A DNA stretch of 64,000 nt from Icerya purchasi (Eukaryota; Arthropoda; Insecta; Hemiptera; Monophlebidae), in the NCBI GenBank assembly GCA_039619475.1, contig CM077115.1, positions 152,185,774-152,249,773 of the forward strand, read 5' to 3'. The notes under the pieces were generated by a model. It saw only the letters and a program-made list of their open reading frames with translations. It was not told the DNA's origin and ran no database searches. Positions within the stretch are counted from its first letter, which is position 1. Every line of letters begins with the position of its first letter. Positions 25,990-37,061 of this stretch are shown here, piece after piece. The position numbers and the translations under genes were made by a program.

Positions 25990-27970
25990 TCGGGAAAGAG
26001 AACGGGTTACAATGAAAAGTTAACTTTTTCTTTAGTTGTCGGATCTTTTTGTATGAGTTACGGAAAAAGGTACACTCACAAAGTTGGTCTGGCACACATA
26101 CCGCGCGGAAAAGAGAAAAAAAAATATTTTTTTTTGTAATGAAAATAAAAACTAAAATATCGATGACGAGCGGCTCCGATTTTTACACTGAAATATTGTT
26201 AATAATTTTTAAAGTAAGTTCTATATCACGTTACGCCTAATTCGATCTACTGCTGGAAGTGTAGGCATTCCTCCTAGTGTCGGATAAGTTGGCCTAATCT
26301 CTCGTACTGTATTTTGTTAATTCTCCCGGATATGACTGTTGATTTAAATTTCATCGTTGAAATTTTTAATTTTACTATTTTAATTGAATGTTTTATATAG
26401 TTCACATGTACTGAATTCCGGGAAGATCGTATATTCTAGCGTTACAATAAATTTTTGTTGCTAATAATTGGAGAATTATTGTTCCTTTTTAACTTTTTTC
26501 AATGTAATTACACCGGAAAACATAAATTCAATTTTTAAATTTTAAAATCTATTCGAAATAGTTATCTATGAAACAATAATAATCTAATCGATGCACGAAA
26601 GAGACAGAACAGTTAACGGCGGCACGATGATGAAGATAAAAACAAAAAAAAAAAAAAAAAAGCAGGGCGTCTGCTTCATCGAAGTTTCCGCTAAATTGTA
26701 TGTCGGTTTCGCAGTGGTTATAGGGAAAAATTTATTTTGCAAATTAATTTGTTTTTCTAAATTTTCAATTGAAAACTCTGAAAATGCAATTTTTTATTCG
26801 ATAATGAGCATGCAACTTATTTTTACAATTATTAAGTATTATACAAGAGCATAGTTTGAAGTGTTCAAGACGGAGAGAAATCTTAATATATATATATATA
26901 AATAAAGTAAAATATTACAAAAATTTGTTATTTTACGTCCAAGTGTTTTATATAATAATAATAATGATAAATTCAATTTAATTTATTATTATTAGCACAC
27001 TAAAACATGTGCACAATATTGCGCGAGTAATAGTACATTCAATTTGATTTCATCTTGAATATTACACCGAATAGGTATTATTTAGGCCGTTTTTTTGAAA
27101 TTCGGTTCGCATTTATATTTTTTTAATAAATATTAATAAACATTAAATCTGCGTTAAATCGGAACTAGAAAAAAACATTTTTCCGGAGTGAAGAAAATAT
27201 TTTCGATAAAACTAATACTTATCGTATTTGCATCGATAAAAATTCGATACCACATCGATTTTACAAATCATGCGGAACTTAGTGCGCAGCAAAACGATCT
27301 ACCGCGAAATCGGAGCTCGTTAATTCTTTGTTAGTTTTCGTCACTCGACATCGAGGTAATTTGTTGAAATCTTTTAAATATACATTTCCTGTAATAAAGC
27401 AATAACTCTTCTATGAACGCAACAAAAAAAATATTTATTAATAAATTGCTTCATATTTTAAGAAATCAAATAATTTAATTAATTTTAAAAAGAGAAGAAA
27501 AAAGCAATTAGAAGTATACCAATATTCAAAATTTTGATCTGTGCCAATTTTATATTAACCGTGTAGAGTTTTTTAAATGAAAGTACATAATTTCAATTAG
27601 TTTAAATCACGACGCGCATGTACAGCTCGCCTTAAGTTAATAAATCAGTGGTCCGAAAGACGGCTGAAAGTTACAAATCTGTACGTAAGTGACAATGATA
27701 CTGGTGCATCTATTTTTCAAGGAAAGCCATTTTCCTCTAAATAATTGGCCAATCGCTTTCTGCGTCGCCTAAAGTTTTGCGGGTATAGCTCTCGTATACT
27801 GCAGTTCTCGAATGTGATATAAAAAGGTAGAATTAAGACATAATAATCATTCGCGGATCTGTTTGAATTTTCCCCGATTAATACGTTAAATTATTCATTA
27901 TTTTTATAAGAAAATAATAGTAAATTAATATAGGTGTCAGTCTCAGTGGATCATCCTGAATTAATATTTC
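25990..27970. other. Non-coding stretch, nothing recognised
   Basis: AT-rich, with a poly(A) run at 26644-26660 and a TA tract at 26888-26900. Nothing that I can support as a gene or named repeat. Confidence 0.5.
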
Positions 27971-27975
27971 AACGG

Positions 27976-28925
27976 TTTTTTTTTTATTTTTATGTTTTAT
28001 TTTTTTCCACTTAGATCCAGAAAACAAAAAGAGCAGAAGAAAGAGCCGTCAGTTAAATTTTTATTTGGTGTTAGATATTGACAATATGAAGAAATCAATA
28101 GAAAGGAAAGACAGAATATAAGATGTGCAACGAAATATAACTTGAGTTTTAGTAAAAGGGAATATAGAAGATAACGTTCGATAGAGAGGGATGAATAATC
28201 ATAAGATATATAATCAACGTTGATAGTATTGGTTCTTTCAGGTGAAGAAAGAAATTCAGGAAGGAAGTTAACGAAAAGCAAAAACAATAGGAAGGTAATA
28301 CGGTTAAGGTAGCACAGGTGAATAATAGAAATGATAACGGAAGGAGAAGCGAAGGAAACTTGAAGAGTCGGAAAAATTAGAAAGGAAGATAAGGTTGAAC
28401 AAATGGATAAAAGAAACGTTCGTTACGAAAGTGTATGCAGTATAAATATCTGATACCGGAATCTAGGATGGATTTTTTTGCACGGAGACACGAAATTAGA
28501 ATACATTTTTTAACGAGAGGAAGCAACAGCTTGACCGAAAGAATTCGCTTTGTCAGAACCATCAGTGAAATCGACATAGATGGAGTATAAAACAGCGTAT
28601 GCGAAGAATGATAAAATGGGATAACCGATCAGGCAGAGGCAGCAAATCGCTTGAAGGTTGTTACCCTCATACAGTCGGAAATGATTAAATAATTGGAAAA
28701 CAGGTGACTAGAGAAAATGAAAATAACGGAACGCAGGATAGTATCAATTCGTCTATAAAGGTAGAGAACAAAAAGAAGGAAGACAAAATGACTGCGAAAA
28801 GTTGAATCCGGAAGAATAAAAGAAGCTCCGATGCCATCGGTGGAAATGGTTACATGTGATAAGGGAAATTTGGAATTGATAATGTTGTAAAATTCCGGTG
28901 TAACCACTGTGTTTAAGAAAGTAAA
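27976..28925 (-). mobile_element. Decayed non-LTR retrotransposon 3' end (LINE copy A)
   Basis: Minus-strand frames at 28629-28907 and 28377-28577 align by eye with the RNase H and C-terminal region of copies B and C. They show a degenerate first catalytic block (STDGIGASF in place of FTDGSKS), then NYLIISDCM containing the later Asp. The downstream region LRAKKSILDSGIRY matches the post-RNase H segment of the family. Several frameshifts and stops break it. An A-rich 3' end lies at 27976-28006. The copy is truncated at its 5' end and is non-functional. Confidence 0.65.
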
Positions 28926-28969
28926 AATACTTTAGAAGGACGGCAGAGATCAGTGAAGTCGAAGTAAAA

Positions 28970-29388
28970 TTATGGGATTACGTGAGATTGCTTAACACCA
29001 AAAATTGGACAAATGCGAAGAGAAAAGTTAAGGCAGGGATTTATTTTCTTAAGTTCGTATTTCTGCGAAGTTGCATTGTGGAGCTGCTCCATCCCAAAAA
29101 ATAAAACCTGCATATCATAATAATAACCATAATAATGACGATTATGGTGAATAGTTGTTTTATACGGTATCAGGAAAAAAGTATATTGTAATGATTTCAG
29201 GTAATTTTTGTGAAATGCTGCTTCGTCCGTGTTATTCAAATATTTTAGCAATGGAAATTCGTCGCTAAGGTATTTAAACTGAAACCAGGGAAACCTGCTG
29301 AAGATGTAATTTCGTATAACCCATAAGTTTGCTTCCAGGGTTCTCGAAACTATTCGAAACATTATTATTAGGAAGAATGAAACCTTTA
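28970..29388 (-). other. Long unassigned open frame, partly overlapping a SINE
   Basis: A minus-strand frame of 179 codons runs from 29509 to 28970. Its first 40 or so codons are antisense SINE copy 2 and the rest is unique AT-rich sequence. This length is long for such AT-rich DNA, but the product (many Phe, Tyr, His, Asn) has no recognisable domain. The SINE-derived beginning argues against an ancient gene. It is probably chance. Confidence 0.2.
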
Positions 29389-29630
29389 TTAGGTGCTTGG
29401 CTACCAAACCAGGGGTATCAGAAGTTATCGCAACTTGTCTCATTCCGGATCTAAGTCGCTTCCTAATCTGAAATTGAATTGGGTGCCAGAGAAATAAGGC
29501 GGATCCCAAGTAAGAAGGAACTGACTTCTCCCTAGTCTCGTTAGTGCCGTTGAGCTTAGTGTATTATGAACTTTAACTTCACAATCCATGATACCTTATC
29601 GAGGATATATGGGACTTTAAGTTACTTTAG
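29389..29630 (+). mobile_element. tRNA-derived SINE, copy 2
   Basis: Shares GGCTACCAAACCAG, TTATCG and CTTGTCTC with copy 1, and a long 3' body with copy 3. The stretch from TAAGTCGCTTCC through GCCAGAGAAATAAGGCGG to CACAATCCATGATACCTTATC is nearly the same as the reverse complement of 53522-53770. The tRNA-like head is cut short relative to copy 1, and its A box is missing. The copy ends just before a reverse-transcriptase fragment. Confidence 0.75.
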
Positions 29631-29649
29631 CCCAAAATGAAACAATACC

Positions 29650-30060
29650 GGATTATTAGTTTGGTTTTAGGGAGCATATATTGCCCACGGCGATATGAAG
29701 CAAATACACAACAGCGTTGTTGAAAATTTCGAAGATGAAAAATTTTGCTCAGCAGTTCTTTTAGACGTCGAAAATGCATTTGATAAAGTACGGCATAACG
29801 GATCATTATTTAAAATAAAACAGCAATTACCTTACCCCGGTATTAATCACCTTGAAAAAAAAAATTCTAGTGAATTTCAACGAGTCATACTCCAGGGGAG
29901 GGGGTAGTATTCACGCTGTTAGTTCAGGAGTTGTTAGGCAGTACGCTTGGACCTGTGCTATATCAGATATTATATACGTATGATTTTCCCGAAAACATCG
30001 ACACAACAATAGGCTATGTTTGTAAATTTTTCAATGCGCTTTTACAAAAAACCGGTTTAT
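29650..30060 (+). pseudogene. Reverse transcriptase fragment of a Jockey-like LINE
   Basis: The frame at 29695-29907 contains LLDVENAFDKVRHNGSLFK, which matches the conserved DVxxAFDxVWHxGLLxKL block of non-LTR reverse transcriptases. In a second frame GSTLGPVLYQILYTYDFPENI (29939-30001) matches the next block, QGSVLGPLLYxxYTxDLP. The expected F/YADD catalytic pair after it is gone: the frame reads TTIGYVCKFFNALL instead. Stops, a frame change and an internal deletion make it non-functional. No RNase H follows in this orientation. It is a different element from the minus-strand LINE copies nearby. Confidence 0.75.
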
Positions 30061-30354
30061 TTATTAATTCTTCGAAATATACGCTAAATGATTGTGTTTG
30101 TCCGCTCTTTTTTATTGTCTGCCTTTTTTTCTTTTTTTTTTTTCATGTAAGGTATTTATTTAAATTTTAATAGTAACTGAGATATCCCTTATTCCAGGTA
30201 ATAATAATCGTTTGTTCTTAAAGCGTCGTAAAACAAAAATTACACGTATATCGTACGGGTAAAATTTTTATAATTTTTATTGTACAATTAGGAAATACAT
30301 AGGCGGCTTTTTTTATAATGCAATCAAAAAGATCACAAATTAATCACTTTTGCC

Positions 30355-30365
30355 GGATTCGAACC
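30355..30365 (-). promoter_or_regulatory. Perfect tRNA-type B box, possible SINE or tRNA relic
   Basis: The minus strand reads GGTTCGAATCC within CCGGTTCGAATCCGG, which forms a T-arm-like stem and loop. Upstream on that strand is ACCGGACGCG, but I could not fold a complete cloverleaf or find a clear A box. It is likely the remnant of a tRNA-derived SINE rather than a functional tRNA gene. Confidence 0.4.
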
Positions 30366-30550
30366 GGAACACATTTATATACGCGTCCGGTAACAACGAA
30401 ATGTACCGAATCTACATAATAATTGAGACCATCAATACATTTGTTTACTAGAATTTAAGTTCTATACATGTTTATATTATACTAAAGGTGTTTCCGATTG
30501 AAAATATTTGTATGACGATTAAATTGTCTTTCATTTTTTTGCTTGTCATT

Positions 30551-31435
30551 CTTTTTTTTTTTTTTTTTTTTGGAAACGCCAACCAAGGGCAATGACCCAT
30601 CATCAAAGAATTACGAAAACAGGATTAAATTTTGATATATAAAGAAATAGAGGAAATGAACTCCGCTAAGATTGGAACAACATCTGGTGAAGGAAACGAA
30701 AGTATGTAGGAAGCACAAAAAGGAGTAGGTAGTTTTAGGTGGAGAAGCTTAGTGTAGAGGAGGGAACGCTGCTGTACAAGAACAGAGCATTCGAAAAGGA
30801 TATGATTTGCATCACAAACACAGTCATGATCCGAGGGATGAAAATTACAGTATGGGGAAGAAACAATAGAAAAACGAAAGAGAGGCGAAGGAAGACAATT
30901 ATGGTTGAGACGAAGACGTGTTATGGAGGAAATAACGGAACGACTGAAACCAGGGAAATCAGCAAACCAGGAACGTGATGAAGGAAGAGGTTGCAAGAGT
31001 TTGTAAAAGGAATGAGGATTGGAAAAGGAGGTAATGTAGGTATCCGACCATGATTTGAGGTGTGCTCGTTTAGATGGAAGGAGGATATTATTGGCAGGAC
31101 ATTTATTGACAAATTTGCCGTTATAGGAAGCAGAGCGAGCAAACGAGTCAACTAGATTGTTGCCTGCGATGCCGCTATGACTGGGAATCCAAAGAAGATC
31201 GATTTGAATGGAACGAACTAAGAAGAGATTTGCAATTAAGGAACGAATGGAAAGGATAATGTAGTCGCATGAAGAGGATGGAAAAGGGGAGGATATAGCC
31301 TGCAAGACGCTCATGGAGTCAGAACAAATAAGGTATTTATTATTATAGGAGGAAAGTGCAATGAACAGAACTGCACGGAGTATTGCATACGATTCTGCAG
31401 TGAAAATGGAACAGAAGGAAGGAAGTTTATAAAGT
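30551..31435 (-). mobile_element. 5'-truncated LINE, copy B (RNase H plus C-terminal region)
   Basis: On the minus strand a frame of about 270 codons is open from roughly 31440 to the stop near 30625. It encodes the second half of an RNase H domain: FTAES with the catalytic Glu, LICSDSMS with the next Asp, and LLWIPSHSGIAGN..LVDSF with the last Asp. A Cys/His-containing tail follows, with CVCDANHILFEC. The first catalytic Asp is lost to truncation. The 3' UTR ends GGGTCATTGCCCTTGG and runs into a poly(A) tail (T20 at 30552-30571). TCATTCTTT occurs at both ends (30546-30554 and 31436-31444), consistent with a target-site duplication, although the T run makes its edge ambiguous. It is the best-preserved frame of the family here. 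Confidence 0.85.
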
Positions 31436-31445
31436 TCATTCTTTA

Positions 31446-32477
31446 TAAAATGTAATCTCTACTACAGACCAATATAGCTTATCTCCATAATCAATAAGAA
31501 ACACGACAAAAATATCATCTTTTCCGAAGGATAAAATAACCAATTATGTTGTTGCACAAAATGATATTTAAAATTTTTCCTTTAATAAATAACCAAAGCG
31601 ATGAGAATAAAATAAGTTTATTATACGCAGATGCCAATATACATATAAGAATATTTGGTGTTCGTGTGCGCGCATACGTATAGATGAACATTCTACAAGT
31701 AAAATTGTTAACAGATTATTTCGTTATTTTTATATTTTTAATTACTCGTTCTATAGAAGATAATACAATTATGTCTTTTTTAAATACGAAGCTGATCAGG
31801 TGAAATACAAAAAAAAAAAAAAAAAAAGGAATAATACACAAAGCGGTGATGTTATTAAATGAATTATTCGGTAGCATAATTTATAAGGAAATGCCAATGT
31901 TGGTTTAAAAATACATAAATTAATATAAACTTATAGAACAATAAATTACACAAATGCATTCGTAATAGCAGGAATACTACGGTTAAATTTAGAAATAAGT
32001 AAAAAAAAATAGTAACCATCGATTAAACAAAAAAATTAATAAAAGATATAAATAAATCGTAGTTTTATGAATAATTTGTTCTTTCATTAACACACACACA
32101 CAAAAAAAAAAATAAAATAAAATACAAATGCAAATAACAAAAAACCCCAATGTGCAGTTTCCTATTGACTTTTATGAATGGAGATTTGAAGATTTCTTAC
32201 GATATCTATTTAGAATTTTACGGATCCTATCGAACAATGACTGACGCACAGAGACGCTAATATAAAAAGAACAAAACAATTATGATGCAGAAAAAGTTAA
32301 GGCTAAATCTTCGATGTGTTGTATATCTTATTATCAACACAAGTCGAATTTTTATCGAAAGAGTTCGAATTGGTGGAAAATGTCTTCATTTGTGTCTAAA
32401 ATAATAACACTTGAAATGCATATCGTTTAATCGTGTCTTTATTAAAGTCTACTCGAGAGTATGCCGAAGAAAAGAAG
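31446..32477. other. Non-coding stretch, nothing recognised
   Basis: AT-rich with A runs at 31810-31827 and 32101-32112. No gene, RNA or mobile element identified. Confidence 0.5.
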
Positions 32478-32531
32478 AATAATAATAATAATAATGGTAA
32501 TAATAATAATAACAATAATAGCAATTGTAAC

Positions 32532-32563
<32 letters not shown>
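32478..32563. repeat. (AAT)n microsatellite with AAC and GGT interruptions
   Basis: About 86 bp of AAT/ATA triplets. The poly-Asn, poly-Ile and poly-Leu frames across it are repeat translations. Confidence 0.95.
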
Positions 32564-32766
32564 GGCGATGGAAAAGAGAAAAAAAACAAGAAAAAAAAAC
32601 AACAACACTGGAAATCTTCATCGGAGTTCGAGCTGTTGAAAAGAAATTTTGTTTGAGAACGCGGAAGGAAACGTTATGAGGAGGGTTGGCTTAGGACGTG
32701 TGAACAGTTAACATGTAACATAGAAGCGGTTAAGTTAATCCAAAATTCGATCGGCAAAGACCACAA

Positions 32767-33144
32767 ATGGGCCCCGAGGGTCCCATTTTGCGAAACCCTC
32801 TTTTTAATTGGATGTGGATTGCTGTCGCCACAACACTATATACACACGTACTTTCTCCGAACGTTCCTTACCACCCTTATGTCACAACAACAACACCCTA
32901 TATGCATACCGCCGCATCATGCACGTCTCTCTACGTAGATATGTACGCGAATTTGTTCTTTTTAATGTTTTCCAATTGTGCCAGAGCCAGCGAAGGTAGC
33001 CAGCAGCGCGTTTTAGCGTTAACAAATCGACGGCAATTCCATTGCGCCGCAACTAAACGTTCCATTACACGGTCTTTTTATTATCTTCAACAGACATCAT
33101 CGTCCTATTATCTCTCCACCATCCCCGTTCCGATTCCTGTTTGA
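32767..33144 (+). CDS. Unassigned 125-codon open frame in GC-richer sequence
   Basis: The frame opens ATGGGCCCCGAGGGTCCC and is locally GC-richer than its surroundings; 32760-33120 is an isolated GC bump. The product has Thr/Tyr/Pro-rich stretches (TTTTPYMHTAASC) and no recognised domain. A 63-codon frame in another phase overlaps it. I do not assign a function. It may be a 5' UTR or regulatory block, or a chance frame. Confidence 0.2.
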   Translation: MGPEGPILRNPLFNWMWIAVATTLYTHVLSPNVPYHPYVTTTTPYMHTAASCTSLYVDMYANLFFLMFSNCARASEGSQQRVLALTNRRQFHCAATKRSITRSFYYLQQTSSSYYLSTIPVPIPV

Positions 33145-34890
33145 ATTACTACTACGTCTTTTTGTCCTTTTTTTTCTTTTTACTTCCTTTCTTTTTCGCG
33201 TCGTCCTTTTACATTTTCATACTTGAAAAAGGTTCTACTAGGCTGGTCAAGAGAAGAAAAGACGAAAAACCGAATCGCGCCAAATGTGCTCCCGCCTAAC
33301 ATTAATAAAATCAAAAGTCTTTCGGATTTGCGTAAGCGAATTTATTCGTTCTTAATTTCACCACTTGTCGTCACTCGTTTAATCGTCGATTTTCGCATAC
33401 TTTCGAAATGGGTCGCATTTTGAAAAAACTCGCGGCATTATACATATTTCAGTTACCGTCTTATTCTCGTTCGGACTTTCTAACGAAACGTTTGAATAAG
33501 TGTGAAAGCATTTTACACAGAAATTTCACAGTGCAGCATATTAGCGGCCGACATTTTTTTTGTTTTTTTGAAACAAAAAACAACAAAACTAGTACCCCCC
33601 ACCTATCTTTTTTTTGTATCTTTAACATATTATTCTATAATCCAATATGATGTTTTTGCGCAACATTATCGACGCTGCTTTTTATATAATATCATCTCCG
33701 GTCGGGCTTTTTGAATAAGCAGGTTATCTAAAGAAAAAAGGTTATTCCAGTGGCCGATGTTAGGGCATACCCTGGTGCTGACGGCTGCGAGCGTACAGTT
33801 CCAATCCTACGTCCAGGAAAATAATGTTGTCCTTTAAATTTTCATGTTTTTTTTTTTTTTTTTTTTTTTTTTTTTGACGAACTTATTTATAACTTTTAAG
33901 GGGCTACATCTCCTCTCTTTCTGTTTTTATTAAAGGTATTTTTTTTATTCTTTCTACACGCTGTTTATCGATGAGTAACAGTTCTGACTCGTGCAACGGT
34001 TTTTGAATTTTCTTCCGTTGCTCGTATTTTCGTAACCAGTTCAATTTTGAAAACCGTAAATTACACCTACTTCAACTTTTCTGTCATTTTATAAGTCTAT
34101 GAAAGTCCGATCACCTCCTTCTCTATAACTCATCTTTGCGAGGTTTATTCACTCAAACGCTCCCTGATTTTATTTCCGTTCTAGTCGTATATTTCTTCGA
34201 AACTGTTGTTTTTCTCAATCCTTACCTCGGTGTAGCAGTATCAGTTTTTGTATTGTCCACTTGTCGGACAGATATATGTAATATGTATATATACATATAT
34301 TGAATTATAGTCGTCTTTGATGCTGTTTGGGTTTTCTCTTTTTTTTTCTGAGCGACTCCTGGAATTTGGATTTCTCACTTCTTATGCAGATTCTTCCCGT
34401 TCTTTCTTTGCTTTTTTTTCAATTTTAATTTATTTCTTCTGATTTCTTCTGATTTCTGATATAATATCAGAGTATTGATTATTCGCGGAATTTCGGAAAC
34501 TTCACAAAAAAAGTTTTTGCTACATTTAGACGGTTCTTTATTCGCCATTGTGTTTAGCCCGTGTAATACACTGCCTGAGAAAGCCTGTTTTAAACAAAAG
34601 TAGGTCATTCATCAATGAAGTTTATTTAAAAGCCTTATTATTTAAATATTTAAAGCTTTCACAGTAATTACTCATAATAAATAATTTTCGGAAACAACTG
34701 TGAAGCGAATAAATATCTTTTTAAAAACACAGCCTTATTATTTTTTCAATATCGAAAAGAGCACATTTTTTCTTTCTATTATTGATATATGTTCGGACTG
34801 TTCTATTATTGACGCATTAACCTAGTGCAAATGATGATTTATATTTCCAGTATGCGATAAAGGAATTCGAATGGAGTTTAGAAGGAAACA
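33145..34890. other. Non-coding stretch with a long poly(T)
   Basis: Pyrimidine-rich and AT-rich sequence. A T run of about 29 lies at 33847-33875 and may be an antisense poly(A) tail, but no retroelement coding sequence is recognisable next to it. A TATA tract lies at 34270-34300. Confidence 0.45.
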
Positions 34891-34895
34891 CGGCT

Positions 34896-35028
34896 GCTTA
34901 ACAAACTACGCTATCTCAACTAAAAAAAATGTCTTTTAAAATATTTTGTTAACGGGAACGTTCGCTTGGTAATTATTTTTTGTAGGGAAACAGGTAGTTA
35001 AGTACGAAACATTGCCGCTTAACAAACT

Positions 35029-35029
<1 letters not shown>
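34896..35029. repeat. Tandem duplication of about 120 bp, split by LINE copy C
   Basis: CTTAACAAACTACGCTATCTCAACTA..TGTCTTTT at 34898-34937 recurs as TTAACAAACTA at 35019-35029 and continues, after LINE copy C, as CGCTATCTGAACTA..GTGTCTTTTT at 36100-36128. Removing copy C would rejoin the second unit, about 120 bp from the first. Confidence 0.7.
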
Positions 35030-35061
<32 letters not shown>

Positions 35062-36089
35062 CCCCTTGGGTTTGCTAGCAAAGAGCATTAGCCCAGCAAA
35101 AAAGAATAGACACATGGAATAGAATAGAAATTATATTTTTATTCTGTCGGCAATGGAATCAAGGAACACCCCTAGGACAGGAACAACAGAGATAGTAGGT
35201 AGAGAAAGAACATAAGAGGCGTTGAAAGGAGCAGGAAGACCAATCTTTAAAAGATGACAATAAAGTAACTCACGCTCGCGAGATAAACCGAAGCACTCGA
35301 AGAGCACGTGATTCGCATCGCAAACATACTGGGAACCTTCAGGATCCAATGGACAAAAAGGAGAATCAGCCAAAGAGAAGCGATTTAGTGAAGAAGGAAG
35401 GAGACTATGCGAGAAACGGAGGCGAGATAATTTAGTAATTATGGACCGATGCAAACTGGGAAACTCATAGAACCAAGGACGAGGGGGAGGAACAGGATTA
35501 ATCAAGAGATAAAAGGAATTAGCATTAGCGAAAAGAGAAACATAAACAGAGTGCCTAAGATGGCAGGATTTAGTTGGAAGAAGAATATTGTGTGCTGGAA
35601 CCCTACTAATAAAATTCCCATTGGAAACAGCAGCTTTAGCAAAGAGGTCGACGGCTACATTTCCATCAATGCCTGCATGTCCTGGAATCGAAAGGAAGTC
35701 AATCTGGGTACACGTCGATGAGGATAGATCATGAAGAAGAGAACGAATAGAAAGGATAATAGCATCAGTGGAAGAAGAAATGGAAGGTATAGCGCTAGAA
35801 AAACACTTAAACAGTCAGAAACAATAAGGAATTTGGAAGGACTTGCAGAAGAGGAAATATAAACAATGGCTTGTAGAATGGCAACAGATTCTGCAGTAAA
35901 GACAGAACAAAAGGACGGAAGTCTAAAAGACCGAGAATGAAAGAACTGAGGGCACAAGAATGCCGCCCCAACTCCGATCGGGCTCTTCGATCCGTCAGTA
36001 AAAATTAAAGAGTGATCACGGAATAGAGAGTTTATTGTATTATTAAATTCCATACTGACGATATGAGAGGGAGAGGATTTAAGGAAGCA
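35030..36089 (-). mobile_element. 5'-truncated LINE, copy C, with target-site duplication
   Basis: Flanked by TAACAAACTA at 35020-35029 and 36090-36099, with the poly(A) tail (long T run from 35030) at its 3' end. This is a clear target-primed insertion. Minus-strand frame 36095-35655 gives an RNase H start with all three early catalytic residues: IFTDGS Asp34, FTAES Glu69 and IVSD Asp94. A frameshift near 35800 moves the rest (IPGHAGIDGNVAVDLFAKAA) into another frame. Frame 35505-35131 carries the tail with CDANHVLFEC. It ends about 100 bp before the poly(A). The element is truncated upstream of RNase H and is inactive. Confidence 0.88.
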
Positions 36090-36104
36090 TAACAAACTAC
36101 GCTA

Positions 36105-36830
36105 TCTGAACTAACAAAAGTGTCTTTTTAATACAAGCAGACAGCAAAGAGAAGGATACAAGATTTAGGAATTTCAGTAAGGATAGAAAGTGCAAGTTTT
36201 AACATTCCGAACAGAGAACAAAACGTTTAGCAGAGGAAAAGTAGCATTTGAAGAAAACTAGATATTAGAGTTAAAAATAAGTCTATCAATGGAGTGAGAA
36301 GAGCAATAGGCGAAAGAAACACTAAGGGGACAAAACTAATAATAACAAGGCGAAAGCAGCCACTGCTTGTGAGAGAATGATAGAGAGAACAACAGAGCGA
36401 TAAAGAGAGAAAAACTTGAGGATTAAAAGGAAGATTAGGTTGAATGGAGAAATAGAAGGAGAGCGGTTATTCGTAAAAGAGAAATATCCAAACAACATCC
36501 GAGTGTAATTTTTTACCTAGGATTAAAACACTAGAACTAGAATTTTCTTAAAACAAAAACGGAAATGAGCAGCAATCCTAGCACCAAAGCATCGGCCATT
36601 TCATTACCTATCGAGGTGTGGTCGAGAATCCACAGAAAATATACCGTGGATGTAAAGAAAGATTATGAATGAGAGATCGTTTATGAAAAGAATGATAACG
36701 TGGATGGGAAGGCAAATAGATTGAAGGAAAACATGGGGATAGTCGGATAATTGGAGAAATAGCGATTAGAAGTAATAATCGCACGTAGATGATAGCCGTC
36801 GGCTGGAATAAAAAACACGAAAACAACGTG
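36105..36830 (-). mobile_element. Decayed LINE, copy G
   Basis: In several minus-strand frames the RNase H block FLWILDHTSIGNEMADA (near 36590-36650) matches the WIPSHxGIxGNExAD signature. SFNLFAFPS-type sequence lies before it, and after it comes the Ser/Leu-rich post-RNase H region (SLSLCCSLYHSL) also seen in copy E. Many stops and frameshifts show it is older than copy C, which inserted right beside it. No clear poly(A) or target duplication remains. Confidence 0.6.
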
Positions 36831-36956
36831 AACAAACAACTAAATTTTTAAATAAATCCTATAAGTAAACAGTTACCTGTTATTACACACATGCACATAG
36901 CCACTGGTGTCCTTCTCATACACTCCATCTACACACATCCGCCCACTCACACACTT

Positions 36957-37061
36957 TATATATATATATATATATATATGCACGTATGTATGTATGTATG
37001 TATGTATTTATGTATGTATGTATGTATTTATGTATGTATGTATGTATTTATGTATGTATGT
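36957..37061. repeat. Microsatellite: (TA)n then (TATG)n with a 20-bp higher-order period
   Basis: A TA run at 36957-36979 is followed by TATG units. From 37006 the TATTTATGTATGTATGTATG block repeats about three times, so an interrupted unit has been amplified as a 20-bp unit. The Cys/Met/Tyr/Val frame over it is a repeat translation. Confidence 0.95.

Noticed and set aside
32396..32679. Poly-Leu, poly-Asn and poly-Ile frames
   Set aside because: All three are different phases of the same AAT microsatellite.
32767..33144. LFNWMW in the 125-codon frame as a possible caudal hexapeptide exon
   Set aside because: Caudal hexapeptides read Y/F-D/E-W-M-K followed by a splice site near the homeodomain. 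Here Asp is Asn, no Lys follows, and the exon is 25 kb away without supporting motifs.
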